From contig CAVNZM010000007.1 of the NCBI GenBank assembly GCA_963693365.1, positions 5,580,001 through 5,644,000 of the forward strand: a stretch of DNA of 64,000 nucleotides, written 5' to 3'. Both the position numbers and the translations under genes were made by a program. Source of the DNA: Amoebidium appalachense (taxonomy: Eukaryota; Ichthyosporea). The notes beneath the pieces are model-generated. The model searched no databases. It saw only the letters and a program-made list of their open reading frames with translations, and was not told the origin of the DNA. Numbering within the stretch: the stretch's first letter is position 1; the number at the start of each line of letters is the position of its first letter. This document shows positions 35,046 through 61,360 of this stretch, piece after piece.

Positions 35046-36452
35046 TCACTCTAACACAGGGGTGCACGGTGATCCCCCTGCAGCCTGGTATCTCGGTGTA
35101 CTGGGCGAGTAATTTCCTTTCACTGTTAGCAGGCCGGCGGCGCCAGATTGCAAGAAAACTTCAACAACATCCCACCTCTCCTCCGGACGGCATGTAATAA
35201 AACTAAACGGATTATTTTGATTGGCAAACCCTTGCGCTGTTTGCCACACTACCTCATTCACGCCGTGCCCGACGTTTACCCCTACAAGCACGATTGGGTA
35301 AGCGGGGAGGCTTTCAGAAATACGCTCGTAGAATCCTAGCGACTGTTTCAACGATGCAACGTCGTGCGTCAAGAACGAAACCACAAACGAATTTGGCGGG
35401 CACCCGCGCGTGCAAAAATTGGGCCATTGGATGGTGGGTGGAGGAATGTCTTTTGAAACTCTCTTAGAGGAACGGCTCTTAGAGCGGCTTGGGAAGCAGC
35501 CGCTGGTTCTTTCTGGAAGTGTGGGTGAGATTTGTTCGTCTGCCGGGTGCAGTGAGTTGTGCGACGGTGCATGCAAACGTGAAGCATTTGTTCCTTCCTG
35601 GAAACGAACAATGCTCATACCATGAGGCCGTGCTCTTACTCCTTCTCTCACAAACGCAGCATCTGGTAAAACCGTGTCGCTCGGAGTATCCACACTTGTC
35701 ACGTTTAACGCTGGGATGTTCTGCATGACATATTGAGGCATGCAAGTTGAGGCCACAGTCGCCTCCGTTCCAAAAAATGTGGGTGGGGAGGATGTAATGA
35801 GCGGGAGGTTTGATGGGCTGCTGATTGAGCGACGCTGCTGTGGTGGTGCTGTGACCGCGACTGTGGAAGAACTGCTTACACGCTGTTGCTTTCTTTCGCT
35901 GGCCACGACGGTGCTATTACGACAGCTATTTCCACGTTTTAGTTTTCCACTGGTGCCATTTCCATACAACAACTGACTGTCACGCGTGGACCTCACTGAC
36001 TTGGATTTCACAACCATTGGGATTGCTGTCATACTCGCGCTCGCTTTACTGTCGCCCATTACTGCATCCGTCTCCATACAATTAGGGTCTTCAACGAACG
36101 TGTAAAACGTAGAATTAGGGCGTGTGGGGGTTGTAGTGTGAAAGTTTGGCGGTGCACTAACTTTCCTCGACCTCGTTCTTCGCATGCGCGGAGGGGAAAG
36201 CACTGCGGATGCTGCCTGCACCATCTGCACTACCGCGGGTCTGGTCCGGGGACTGTTGGGCCCGGATGGGGGGCTGTGAAATCCCTCAATATCTTTTGAG
36301 GAAAATTTCGAGAGGTCGCGTGAACAGAGGGCATCTCGGAGAGTACACTCGTTAAGGACGGTGTAGGTGTGGTCGCATTCGCCAAGGCTGATCAGGGCCG
36401 CCTGCAGCGCGGCAGACCCCTCGCCTATCATCCATATGTGAAGATGGGGCAT
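35046..36452 (-). CDS. Degenerate Ras/Rho-like pseudo-GTPase with a ~300-residue insert (468 aa)
   Basis: A single-exon ORF with the first ATG at 36452. Residues 1-20 read like a GTPase beta1/P-loop (HIWMIGEGSAALQAALISL), but the GxxxxGK[S/T] box is GEGSAALQ, lacking the lysine and Ser/Thr. Residues 356-440 resemble the C-terminal half of a Ras/Rho domain (FVVSFLTHDVASL, FYERISES, YPIVLVGVNVG, then ..FSFITCRPEE and VVEVFL). The NKxD box is replaced by VNVG and the SAK box by TCR. Residues about 45-350 are Ser/Pro/Thr-rich and probably disordered. If the fold assignment is right, the protein would not bind GTP in the usual way and may act as a scaffold. The family assignment is my inference from motif order; no catalytic activity is claimed. 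It is divergently arranged with the GH125 gene. Confidence 0.6.
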   Translation of the reverse strand: MPHLHIWMIGEGSAALQAALISLGECDHTYTVLNECTLRDALCSRDLSKFSSKDIEGFHSPPSGPNSPRTRPAVVQMVQAASAVLSPPRMRRTRSRKVSAPPNFHTTTPTRPNSTFYTFVEDPNCMETDAVMGDSKASASMTAIPMVVKSKSVRSTRDSQLLYGNGTSGKLKRGNSCRNSTVVASERKQQRVSSSSTVAVTAPPQQRRSISSPSNLPLITSSPPTFFGTEATVASTCMPQYVMQNIPALNVTSVDTPSDTVLPDAAFVREGVRARPHGMSIVRFQEGTNASRLHAPSHNSLHPADEQISPTLPERTSGCFPSRSKSRSSKRVSKDIPPPTIQWPNFCTRGCPPNSFVVSFLTHDVASLKQSLGFYERISESLPAYPIVLVGVNVGHGVNEVVWQTAQGFANQNNPFSFITCRPEERWDVVEVFLQSGAAGLLTVKGNYSPSTPRYQAAGGSPCTPVLE

Positions 36453-37014
36453 TTTTGGACTATATGAAGCAATAAACTAAACAACGCGGAAAGTCATGAT
36501 GAAGGGCGTTGAGGAAAAGGTGAGGTTGAAATGGTGCGCATGCTTGGAGAAAAATTCCGCTTTGCAAACTTCGTATTGTTTTCGCATTTTGCTCTTACAC
36601 TGTTCGGTATAAACTATTTGGCGTAACCTTCATAATGTTCCTACTGTGCTGATTGACTGTACTTTCCGTAGCGCTATTTCTGGCTCAAAAGTTCCGGTAG
36701 TATGTTGTTGCACAGCTTGGCATCAGCAAAAAAATGATGAGGTTCGATGGAGGTTCGACTTATTATATAATTGCGAAGGCATTCAAACCGCCTATTAGCA
36801 CACATGATATGCATGTTTTTGATTGGTCAAAACAAAATGTATCTACTTATAGCTAGATGCTACTGGTTCGATAGATTATGTGCCATAGCGCCATTTGATT
36901 GGATCTAATTGCATCAGAAAGAATGTGCAGTTGTCAGTTGTAGCTATGCATGTCACACTCTCACAGAACGACAGTCTCTCACTGTCACAGTCGGAAGTTC
37001 ACTTTGACGGAATA

Positions 37015-37071
<57 letters not shown>

Positions 37072-37396
37072 TTGCCCCCCCCCCCCCCCCCCCCATCCCC
37101 TCAAGGTCCCCTCTCCTTTGCTCCCTCCCTCCTACCTCTGCCCCCCTTCCGTCGGCCTCCTACGAACACAGGAGCTGCACGGTTAGAAAGACTTCCAGCA
37201 CGCCATGTGAACACAAAAGCGATCTAACCTGTAAGTTCAAAGAAGGCCTGAGCAGTACGGGGCACAATGTTGGAATGGGCAAGATATACCACACGTTCGT
37301 AGAACTTCTTCCCTTCCTCACTCTAATAGGTTGTACAGAAACATCCGATTTACGTTCCTCGGAAGGCAAAGCTTAGGGAACACGCACCTAGCCATC
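36453..37396. promoter_or_regulatory. Bidirectional intergenic region upstream of the pseudo-GTPase and GH125 genes
   Basis: About 940 bases separate the two start codons and must hold both promoters. The sequence is mainly unique and AT-rich, with one long poly-C run at about 37017-37070 and a shorter one ending near 37094. No definite TATA box or initiator could be assigned. Confidence 0.5.
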
Positions 37397-46608
<9,212 letters not shown>

Positions 46609-46876
46609 GGTTTTTTGGTGGTTTTGCGGTTTTTTAGGAATGTTCCTTCCTGTTTTCTCGAAGTACCGGTTGACTAAACGTAAGGGCATGTATGGCAGCA
46701 CATGCACAAGGCACACAGTACCACATACAAGCACAAGTTCAAACACACATACGTATGAACACAGCACAGCACACACACACATGGAACACAGCACAGCACA
46801 CACACACACCGAAACAAACACGGGTGCTCACACGTGTGCGCACTTGCGCGCATACACACACACATGTGATCGAATG

Positions 46877-46919
<43 letters not shown>

Positions 46920-48235
46920 CCACTCATTCACACCTATCATAGTGTAAAAAGACACAAATCGAGAAGTTCTGTTTTCGAATGAACACATGCACGCATGGAC
47001 ACACGACCCTATTTTCAGTAATAGGTTAAGGTCGTCGATTTTGGCTTATTTTTATTGCGTTATTCTGGCAGCCGACCATTTTCTGATACACAAAACAATT
47101 CAAGACAAAGACAAGTTTAAACCAAACATATAATCGGGTAAGACAAGCCCGAGCTATTGAACACTGATGTATTTTAAGTACTCACATGAACGGATGCATG
47201 AATAGCTCTTTCTGCATATGATCCATGTACAGTGAATGTGTAAGTTTCCTCTTTCAAATCTTTCAATAACCTCGCCAAGTTGCGTGTCGGCGTAAATGTA
47301 GACCGAGTCTTGACAAATGCAAAAACACAACTGCCTGTTACTAAAGTGGAATATAATAAACAAAAGCTTGATCCAATTCTTGTGCCCTCTTTTCAGGCTT
47401 CAACAGTTACAGATGAGATTAGGCTCTATAAATATTCCTGTTTTTTTTTTTTTGGTTTTATATTGCACTCTGATAAAGTGTATGACAATTTTTCAACTCA
47501 GGCCTAGGGGGAAAGTTGTTAGACAGTCCACATCGTCATCATGATACTTGTAGGCTTTTAGTGTAAGTAGTCCACATCGTCATCATGATACTTGTAGGCT
47601 TTTAGTGTAAGTAGTCCACATCGTCATCATGATACTTGTAGGCTTTTAGTGTAAGTAGTCCACATCGTCATCATGATACTTGTAGGCTTTTAGTGTAAGT
47701 AGTCCACATCGTCATCATGATACTTGTAGGCTTTTAGTGTAAGTAGTCCACATCGTCATCATGATACTTGTAGGCTTTTAGTGTAAGTAGTCCACATCGT
47801 CATCATGATACTTGTAGGCTTTTAGTGTAAGTAGTCCACATCGTCATCATGATACTTGTAGGCTTTTAGTGTAAGTAGTCCACATCGTCATCATGATACT
47901 TGTAGGCTTTTAGTGTAAGTAGAGGGAGAGGGACAGTCTGAGAGAGAGGTTGTGATGGTTCAACAGCTGAGTACATACATATATCTACCGGCTCACATAG
48001 GCACAGTAGTCTAAGAGCTTGTGACTCCTTTGAGGGACCACAACTCCTTGAGTGAGCTCGAGTTTTTCATTGGAATCATATATGACAAACTAGAAACCAG
48101 GCCCTGTTGTTTCGTTGCAAGTAGCACTAGTCTGCCTATCAATATTTCCTTCACCACACCTTGCGAAGTAATGGGGGCTAACATATGCATGCCCGGGTCC
48201 ATGGCCATGGCACTTATATATAAATGCGTGCATGC

Positions 48236-48274
<39 letters not shown>

Positions 48275-49579
48275 TTCCCCCCCCCCCAACACACACACAC
48301 GCACACACACGCACACACACCACGACGTGCACACTTCCGGTCCCGGTCCCCAGGCTCCTGCCCGTGAACCCCCCCCTTCCCCCCCCCCCTCTCGAGGCCT
48401 CCCCCCCCCCTCCCCCTCACACGCACACGTGCACACGCACACATCGGCACACACCCACACCCACACAAACACCCACCCACCCACCCACACGCAACAAAAC
48501 ACGAGAGTGATCCATGTGAACTAAATACACTCACTACACACAGCACATACGTGCGCAAACTTTCAAGCACGAGAGAGGTATGTTTGGTGCTGGAACATGT
48601 CCACGTATTATAACCATCGATTGTGTAGTAGCTAGCCATAGATTGCCCCAGATTCGACTTGGTTTATTAACTTCCTTCTGTTTCACAGTGGCTTTATTTT
48701 TGGATATTTTTTTAGGCCTGTGCACACCAGGTGCACTGTCTACCTCTACTGTTACCGCTATCATATCAACAAATATTAATGTTCCATATAAGGAAGCATT
48801 GGTCTAACAGACCAGAAACTATGTATGTAAATATGTACCATCTTAGGAAATACAGCCGAACAAAATATTACGCAGCCAATCAAATGGCACCGCCCACAGG
48901 GGCAACCTAAGAACACTTATAGCAAATGTTCCAAAAATGGTATCTTACTCAAGTCGTGGTTTGAGGACTGCTCTAGAAATATTCAAAACCGTATGGTACA
49001 AGGTGGTTCCTCGGGGAAACAAAAAAAAGAAGAAAGAAAGAAAAAAAAAAAAAAAGAAAAGAAAAGGAGGAGAATAAAAATCGATAACGGAACATGATTT
49101 AGCGCCATTCAGACTCACACAGTAAAAGATTTTGCGCAGAAATCTTTCTGCATAATCGAAGGGCCAATCGGAAAAGGCTAACTCCTCCGACTCACCCACA
49201 ATGATTCGGTAAAAAGCTAGAACGGCAGTGTTTCTTGCTATCAAGTATACGTAAGTGCGTATGTATGGCCCACATTCTCGATGTGTGCGTGTACGTGACT
49301 TTCGTTCAGCAGTGTACACAAACAAATCTGGTACTGAACTATCATGATGCCTTTGAGCCTGCCCCTGCCCATTTTGTTGAGTGTGGGCGCGGCCGCCCGT
49401 GTACGTGTGCGTGTGTGCCTGTGTGTGTGTGAGTGTATGCTGGTGTGTGTGTGCATGCGCCAACGTGTGCGTCACGTGTGTGTGCGCGTACATTGGCTAC
49501 TCCTCGTACCATCGGAGTTGAAGATTTTTCTGGTGCTCAGTACCTGAGAAAAAGCTGTGTGTGTGTGTGTGTGTTTGGG

Positions 49580-49617
<38 letters not shown>

Positions 49618-49632
49618 CTTTGTGGCCAACAT
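46609..49632. other. Convergent intergenic region between GH125 and EF-Ts
   Basis: Mostly unique AT-rich DNA with (CA)n near 46880-46918, the 44-bp minisatellite (47525-47920), poly-C at 48237-48274 and poly-G at 49580-49616. AATAAA at about 47356 could serve GH125, though it is roughly 750 bases past the stop. TTTATT near 48695 could serve the minus-strand EF-Ts transcript. Weak open frames here show no recognisable domain. Confidence 0.55.
47525..47920 (+). repeat. Perfect 44-bp minisatellite, nine copies
   Basis: Units begin AGTCCACATCGTCATCATGA and recur at 47525, 47569, 47613, 47657, 47701, 47745, 47789, 47833 and 47877. By eye all nine are identical and the array length is exactly 9 x 44 = 396. 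There are no spacers, so it is not a CRISPR array. The lack of divergence indicates recent expansion or active homogenisation. Confidence 0.95.
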
Positions 49633-55432
<5,800 letters not shown>

Positions 55433-56150
55433 GCGATTCGAGCGTGAATGTGCTATTCTTCCATGGAGAGCTATGGCATAGGTCTGAAAGATGCCCTTGG
55501 CTCTAGATACGCATGTCCAGTTCTTTCGCCCCTGCCTCAGGTTTGCTGGATCATGTCTTTGCACAGCCCAAAATGCGTTTTACTTCATGCAGGCACATAG
55601 GCAAGTAACCAGGCACGCAAGGGATTGAAATAATAATAGGAAGGAATAAAAGGGCAGAGGGTTGGGAAGGGGGGAGGGGAGGTCAGGTAAGAGGGGGAGC
55701 GGGAGAGGTGTGGGAAAGGCGGGAGGGGGGAAAGTGAACCTGACAGAGCAGGGCGAAGAGCTTGGCATACCACATTCCTCAACATTTTTATGATCCTAGT
55801 AGAAGATGAAAAAAATAACCTACAGGAACGAATAGCTAGAGTACATATATTCACTGGGGAATAAACTTTCTTGACCCAACGAGCGTACGTGTGTGCGTGC
55901 TGTGTTTGTGAGTGTGTGTGTTGGCCAAAGGCTCCTTATCACCCCTTGGTGTTGGCGCCACGTGGCGTGGCTCGCTGTGAGCCGCGTGGGGTGTTACGCA
56001 ACCCAAATATTTGAACGATTCCGCGAGATTACCACCTATAGTTATATAAATCGTGCGATGATTGGTTAGAAGGACTGTGGTGCGCTATAAACAAATCAAA
56101 CCATGCCAAGTATAGCTAGATATGGACATGTGAGCCTCCGAATTGCGAAT
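55433..56150 (-). promoter_or_regulatory. EF-Ts upstream region
   Basis: The open frame continues upstream of 55432 with no ATG before 55564, so 55432 is the first ATG. The region up to 56.1 kb is unique, with a G-rich stretch at 55660-55735. CCAAT-type sequence (ATTGGTT near 56060) and a possible TATA-like CTATAAAC (about 56088) occur well upstream. No specific promoter can be assigned. Confidence 0.35.
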
Positions 56151-56164
56151 GCCGACAGCCGTGA

Positions 56165-56465
56165 GAGATAGCCCAATTCCGGAAATAAGTGGAAATCATT
56201 TTTCCGGAAATTTCCGGAAATATTATGGAAATTACACCGACCCAGATAGGCAAGTCGGAGGTATTTTTCGAATTAAAATGTTGGAAATTGGAAATTTTTG
56301 GAAATTTCCGGAAATGTCCATTTTCCATGACTAAGGTGGAAATTTCCAAAATTTCCACTCGTGTATGTAACTGTGAACTGAGAGGCATTTCCATCTGATT
56401 TCCGGAAACTGGTGGAGATCATATGGTGATATGTACTTGTTCAAGTATCTACATAGTTTTGTTGT
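56165..56465. repeat. TTTCCGGAAATTTCC-rich repeat, copy 1
   Basis: Dense occurrences of the palindromic words GGAAATTTCC and TTTCCGGAAA, ending in a conserved tail (TCATATGG[T/C]GATATGTACTT then ACATAGTTT). The tail and part of the palindrome-rich section recur at 57885-58050. It lies immediately left of the LINE fragments. Confidence 0.65.
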
Positions 56466-56528
56466 TAAAAGGCAAAGGCATTCCCTGTTTTTCTAAGGTT
56501 CCTGCATTTTCAAGCGACAATATTCACG

Positions 56529-56855
56529 AAATGTCCTATCCCCAATCTCTCTCCCATTCCAAGATATCCTTTTAAATACTTATCTCCTTTATTTTTCTCT
56601 TCTACTAGTTATCAGCAGTATGTTAGTGCGAAATGTCCTATCCCCAATCTCTCTCCCATTCCAAGATATCCTATTACTTATCTCCTTTATTTTTCTCTTA
56701 TACTAGTTATCAGCAGTATGTTACGTGGTTTCATACTCAATATCCTTTGCTTCATGTGCGAAATGTCCTATCCCCAATCTCTCTCCCATTCCAAGATATC
56801 CTTTTAAATACTTATCTCCTTTATTTTTCTCTTTTACTAGTTATCAGCAGTATGC
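56529..56855 (+). mobile_element. Three tandem copies of a ~95-bp LINE fragment
   Basis: The segment starting AAATGTCCTATCCCCAATCT and ending TTATCAGCAGTATG occurs at 56529, 56633 and 56759, matching the sense strand of the LINE at about 59560-59460. Copy 2 lacks a few internal bases and is followed by GGTTTCATACTCAATATCC, which is the next LINE segment. The LINE piece has therefore been tandemly duplicated after or during insertion. Confidence 0.75.
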
Positions 56856-57246
56856 GGGTTTTCTAGGGGACGGGCCCGTGGGGATTGCTTTCTCGCTCGG
56901 ATTTGGTCTGCATTGCTCTTTAAAGGGCTGACTTGCTTGCTGTGCCCCGGTAGGTTTTGAGGGGGGCCTGTTGGGGGGCAGCAGTAATAATGTCTTCTTG
57001 CGGAGTGTGGCCTGGTCATCATCGCTGCATATGACTAGTTGGAGCAAACTAGCCTGAGTTTCAGCATACACGTGCACTTGTACCTTTGCCCGCTGGTGTC
57101 CTTTGGTCACTTGTTGTTTTATTTTTTATTTCATCGCTGTGGCTCTTTCGAAGTCGGTTATTTTGGTGGTCATGTAGCCTGTGGCTGCACGTTGCCTTCA
57201 TATCCACTGGACCACTGATCAATAAATCCCAGTCAAGAGAAAAAAT

Positions 57247-57806
57247 GTTAAGTGGTTTCATACTCAATATCCTTTGCTTCATCGTTGTGATAAAGAGTAT
57301 CATGGTAGGGCTCTTGAGTGCTTCTTTTTATATTAGAGACTCGTCTCAGTTCTTTACAATCGTTGTGTAAATTAGCTACTTATATTTATCCTTCCTCTCG
57401 TAAACCTACCACACTTACCGATTTTGCAATTCTAACACCTCCTTGTGATATAGCTTGGAAATGTTTATTTTGGCGCTGTAACCTTTGTTTCCATAAATGT
57501 TTGTGCCACTTTTGTGCAGAACCTTTTTCTCGTAAACACTTAGATAGATGTATTTATTTATCTCACATTATTCCGTCAGAAATTAGAAGACTGGCTTATT
57601 TAGATAATCCTGATATTACGTCTATTGACTATCTGTTGAACCACGGTATGTTTAATGAGTTTTCTAGGGTGTGTGATTATTTAAGTCGCTATCTCCTCCA
57701 TATCCGAGAGTGAGGGCTTTTGTATTTTCTTCTCCGAGATATCGGTGATATCTCGATGGCTTCTATTTTGCTGAGCATATCAATAACGTCATTATAAAAA
57801 AAAACA
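57247..57806 (+). mobile_element. 5'-truncated LINE copy (plus strand)
   Basis: About 560 bases closely match the 3' end of the minus-strand LINE at 58889-59440, including the cysteine/histidine-rich C-terminal protein segment (CLFWRCNLCFHKC), the stop codon and the 3' UTR, ending in a short A run at 57797-57806. The conserved AATAAAG is AATAACG here. The coding part stays largely open at its 3' end, so the insertion is recent. With the minus-strand copy it forms a large inverted repeat. Confidence 0.8.
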
Positions 57807-57884
57807 ATATTCACACATATGTGTGTGTGTGGGGGGGGGGGGGGGGGGGGGAGTGTGGAGGGGAGGGGGGGGGGGGGGGGGGGG

Positions 57885-58660
57885 GATTTCCAAAAATTGG
57901 AAAGGTGGATCCGGAAATTTCCAAAAATTTCCAACAGCTTAGGTAAGAAGAGGGCGGCTTTCCATTCATTTCCGTCTGATTTTGGAAACTCGTGGATATC
58001 ATATGGCGATATGTACTTGTACAAGTATTACATAGTTTCATTCATTAAGAAGAATAGCTTTCCCTGTCGTAAATCTGAGGTTCCTGTGGTAGTATATGTA
58101 GTACTAAATGCATGCATACGTCCACGTGTACTGCGCTCCATGCATGCATACATACAGTGGAGCTATAGGTTTCTTGGCGTGAACCTTCACATGTTATTAG
58201 TAGGCTTGGGGGAAAGGGCCCCCGGGGTGGAGGGGGGGGGATCCGGAAGGGAGGGAGGGTGAGGCCTCGCAACAGGCGGAAATATCCTCCGATCAGTTTC
58301 CATGGAAATTTCCTAAATTTCCAATATCTGTGATATCTCCAGCTTGCTTCTCTTTCATGAGCCTATCAATAAAGTCAGTTCTAAATAAATAAAAAAAAGA
58401 TTCCAACTCTACTTGAGGTCGGGTGCGATTTCGAAACAGAATTTTCCAATCAGCAACGTTTCCATCAAACCTTAAAAGGCTCATATTTAGTGACTATTTT
58501 TGATTAGCGTCGGAAATTTCCGGAAAATCAAGGAATTATTTCCATTGGATGCAACATCTGTCTGAGTAATTTATCGATTTTGTGAGGTGGAAATTCACAA
58601 AAGTGGAAATTTCCGGAATATTTCCGGAATTAGGATATTTTACGAAAATCGGCCCACCTT
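57885..58660. repeat. TTTCCGGAAATTTCC-rich repeats, further copies, with a LINE-like tail
   Basis: 57885-58050 repeats the tail of copy 1 (TTTCCGTCTGATTTTGGAAA, then ATATCATATGGCGATATGTA). Further GGAAATTTCC words occur at 58300-58330 and 58510-58640. At 58340-58400, ATCTCCAGCTTGCTTCTCTT, CCTATCAATAAAGTCAG and an A-rich end look like another diverged LINE 3' tail. No coding gene is seen. Confidence 0.55.
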
Positions 58661-58888
58661 CCCCTCCCTCGCCTCGAGTCCCCCCCCCCCCCCCCCCCCT
58701 CCCCCCCCCCCCCCCCCCCTCGCGGTCATGATCGCGGCTACCACGTGCTTTCTGCCCCACCCAAAGCAGACCAAAGGGGATCTAGCCTACGTTCGTCTAC
58801 ATAGTAGCTATTTGTGCACGTCAACTGATATGTTTGTGCCACAACAATATCAGAGCAGGTTACTGTAGTGACATACACTTGGTAAGTA

Positions 58889-60950
58889 CTTTTTTTTTTT
58901 TTTGACTTTATTGATATGCCCAGCAAAATAGAAGCCATCGAGATATCACCGATATCTCGGAGAACAAAATACAAAAATGCCCTCACTCTCGGATACGGAG
59001 GAGATAACGACTTAAATAATCATACACCCTAGAAAACTCGTTAAACATACCGTGGTTCAACAGATAGTTCATAGACGTAATATCAGGATTATCTAAATAA
59101 GCCAGTCTTCTAATTTCTAACGGAATAATCTGAGATAAATAAATACATCTATCTAAGTGTTTACGAGAAAAAGGTTCTGCACAAAAGTGGTACAAACATT
59201 TATGGAAACAAAGGTTACAGCGCCAAAATAAACATTTCCAAGCTATATCACAAGGAGGTGTTAGAATTGCAAAGTCGGTAAGTGTGGTAGGTTTACGAGA
59301 GGAAGGATAAATATAAGTAGCTGATTTACACAACGATTGTAAAGAAAATAGACGAGTCTCTAATATAAAAAGAAGCACAGGCTCAAGAGCCCTACCATGA
59401 TACTCTTTATCACAACGATGAAGCAAAGGATATTGAGTATGAAACCAAGCCTTGAAGTAACATACTGCTGATAACTAGTAGAAGAGAAAAATAAAGGAGA
59501 TAAGTATTTAAAAGGATATCTCGAAATGGGAGATAGATTGGGGATAGGACATTCTGCACGAACATTAGAAATGCCGGGAACAGGTGCTAAAGAAGGAAAG
59601 AATTGCAACAAAGGATGATAAGAAGGAAGCCTAACCAAATGAAAACAAAAGCGAAGTCCTAATTCATTCATACGCTGGCGCGCCGGAGGGAGACCAAAAA
59701 CACTCGGCAAGGGAGCCGCCAAAGGATGCCTACGCGAGGTTTGAGAAATAAACTGGATGAATTCACGCTGAAAGGAATCGAATTCCCGAAGAGCCGTGCG
59801 CTGTTGCCGGGGAGGGGCACACAAGAGCAACGGGAGGCCATATTCGAAACATGGACGAAGAAAAACTTTATAAAGAGTGAGCAAATTGGCAGGATGAATA
59901 TTAGAGATATTTGCGAATATTCCTTGATAGATATGTAAGCGACCACGCGCACGAGAAATGCGCGAAGTCAAAAGGCGCTCAAACCAGATACCCTTAGAGG
60001 TGAAAGGAATGCCTAAATAGAAATAGGAGGACACGATTGGGATAGGTTGATTGTTCAGAGTGTAGTGTGCATTGGAAGAAAAGGTGCCGCATTTATCTAT
60101 CCCAATTTTCATGAAATTTCGGAAACACCAGTCATCTACTCGAGAAAGCATGTTATTCATGATAGAAGGATCGTGAGTGACTAAGACAATATCATCAGCG
60201 AAAAAAAAGGCCGGAGACACAAGAGTCGCCGGCAACTGGAAATTGTTGAATTTCTACCGCTAAGTCGTCAATAAAGACATCAAAGGGAAGGGGACTCAAA
60301 AGTGAGCCCTGTAAAAGGCCTCGAGTACGATTGAATCCGTTACTCAGTACCCCATTCACAACGGCAGCCCCATGGGTGCGGTCAAATAACGCCTGAAGTA
60401 GCCGACCAAAGGGAAGAGGTAGCCCTCGAGAGGCCAACTTGTGCCACAGCAAATTCGTTGGAACCGTGTCATAGGCATTCTTAAGGTCGATAAAGCATAC
60501 CTCGCGACATCCAGAACGAATAGTGTCGTATAATAGAAGAGCATGAGTATAGCACGAATAAGCATGCCGAAATCCGCCCTGAATGTTGCTCAACCGAAAG
60601 ACATTCGATAAGGTCTCATGCTTGTGGAAGACACGCATTATGCAGGACTCGAATAGGCGACGAAATATGTTAGTTAAGGTGACTGGCCGGAAGGAAGAAA
60701 TCGGACCAGTAGAGACCTTCTTGGGGACTGGATTAACGATGGTGTCATTCCACGACGAAGGAATGAATCCCAACTCATAGAAGGCAGAAAAAAACTCGCT
60801 CACCAAATTTGCAAAGGGGGGTGGAGGCGGCGTATTCCCGCCTTTGGTAATAACGGGCGGAGGGCACAATGCCTTAAGAAGCGCGGGTGGAAGGGCATCC
60901 GGACCACAAGCCTTCTTGGGGTTTAGGGCAGAGATAGCACGTTGTGTGTC
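58889..60950 (-). mobile_element. LINE (non-LTR) reverse transcriptase region, frameshifted
   Basis: On the minus strand: KKACGPDALP and LLKAL (N-terminal RT motifs), RPVTLTN, RHAYSCYTHALLLYDTIRSG, FIDLKNAYDTVP, GLLQGSLLSP, FFADDIVLV (catalytic box) and a cysteine/histidine-rich C-terminus (CNLCFHKCLYHFC...HLDRC). A one-base frameshift near 60235-60240 separates FIDDLAVEI from the FADD box, and another near 59360-59430 breaks the C-terminal part. The 3' end has AATAAA followed at once by an A tail (58890-58903 as T on the plus strand). The 5' part of the RT is cut by a (CA/GT)n array at about 60945-61015. No endonuclease domain is present. The element is non-functional as it stands. Confidence 0.85.
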
Positions 60951-60957
60951 TGTGTGT

Positions 60958-61018
<61 letters not shown>

Positions 61019-61309
61019 CTAGAATTTAATAGTCCGATGATGTGTGTGTGTGTGTGTGTGGAGGGGGGAGGGGGGGGGGGGGGAGGGGGGGGGACGACAC
61101 AAGGAAAAAAAAAAAAAAAGAACACTCTAAGGTTTGAAGGAAAGGGCTAATGGGGAATTGGATCAATTTTAAATTAGAAAAATGCGCGCGTGTATGTTTG
61201 TTCCTTACAATAGAAAATTATTCTCGGGAGAGGGAGAGGTTGGGTGGTGGTGGTGGTGGTGGTCACGGGTGGTGGTGGTGGTGGTGGTGGTGGTGGTGGT
61301 GGTGGTGGT

Positions 61310-61360
<51 letters not shown>

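Noticed and set aside
47525-47920. CRISPR-like array
   Set aside because: The units are directly adjacent with no spacers and the context is eukaryotic, so it is a minisatellite.
48534-48807. Short open frames on both strands in the GH125/EF-Ts intergenic region
   Set aside because: No domain, no splice context and no similarity to known families could be recognised.
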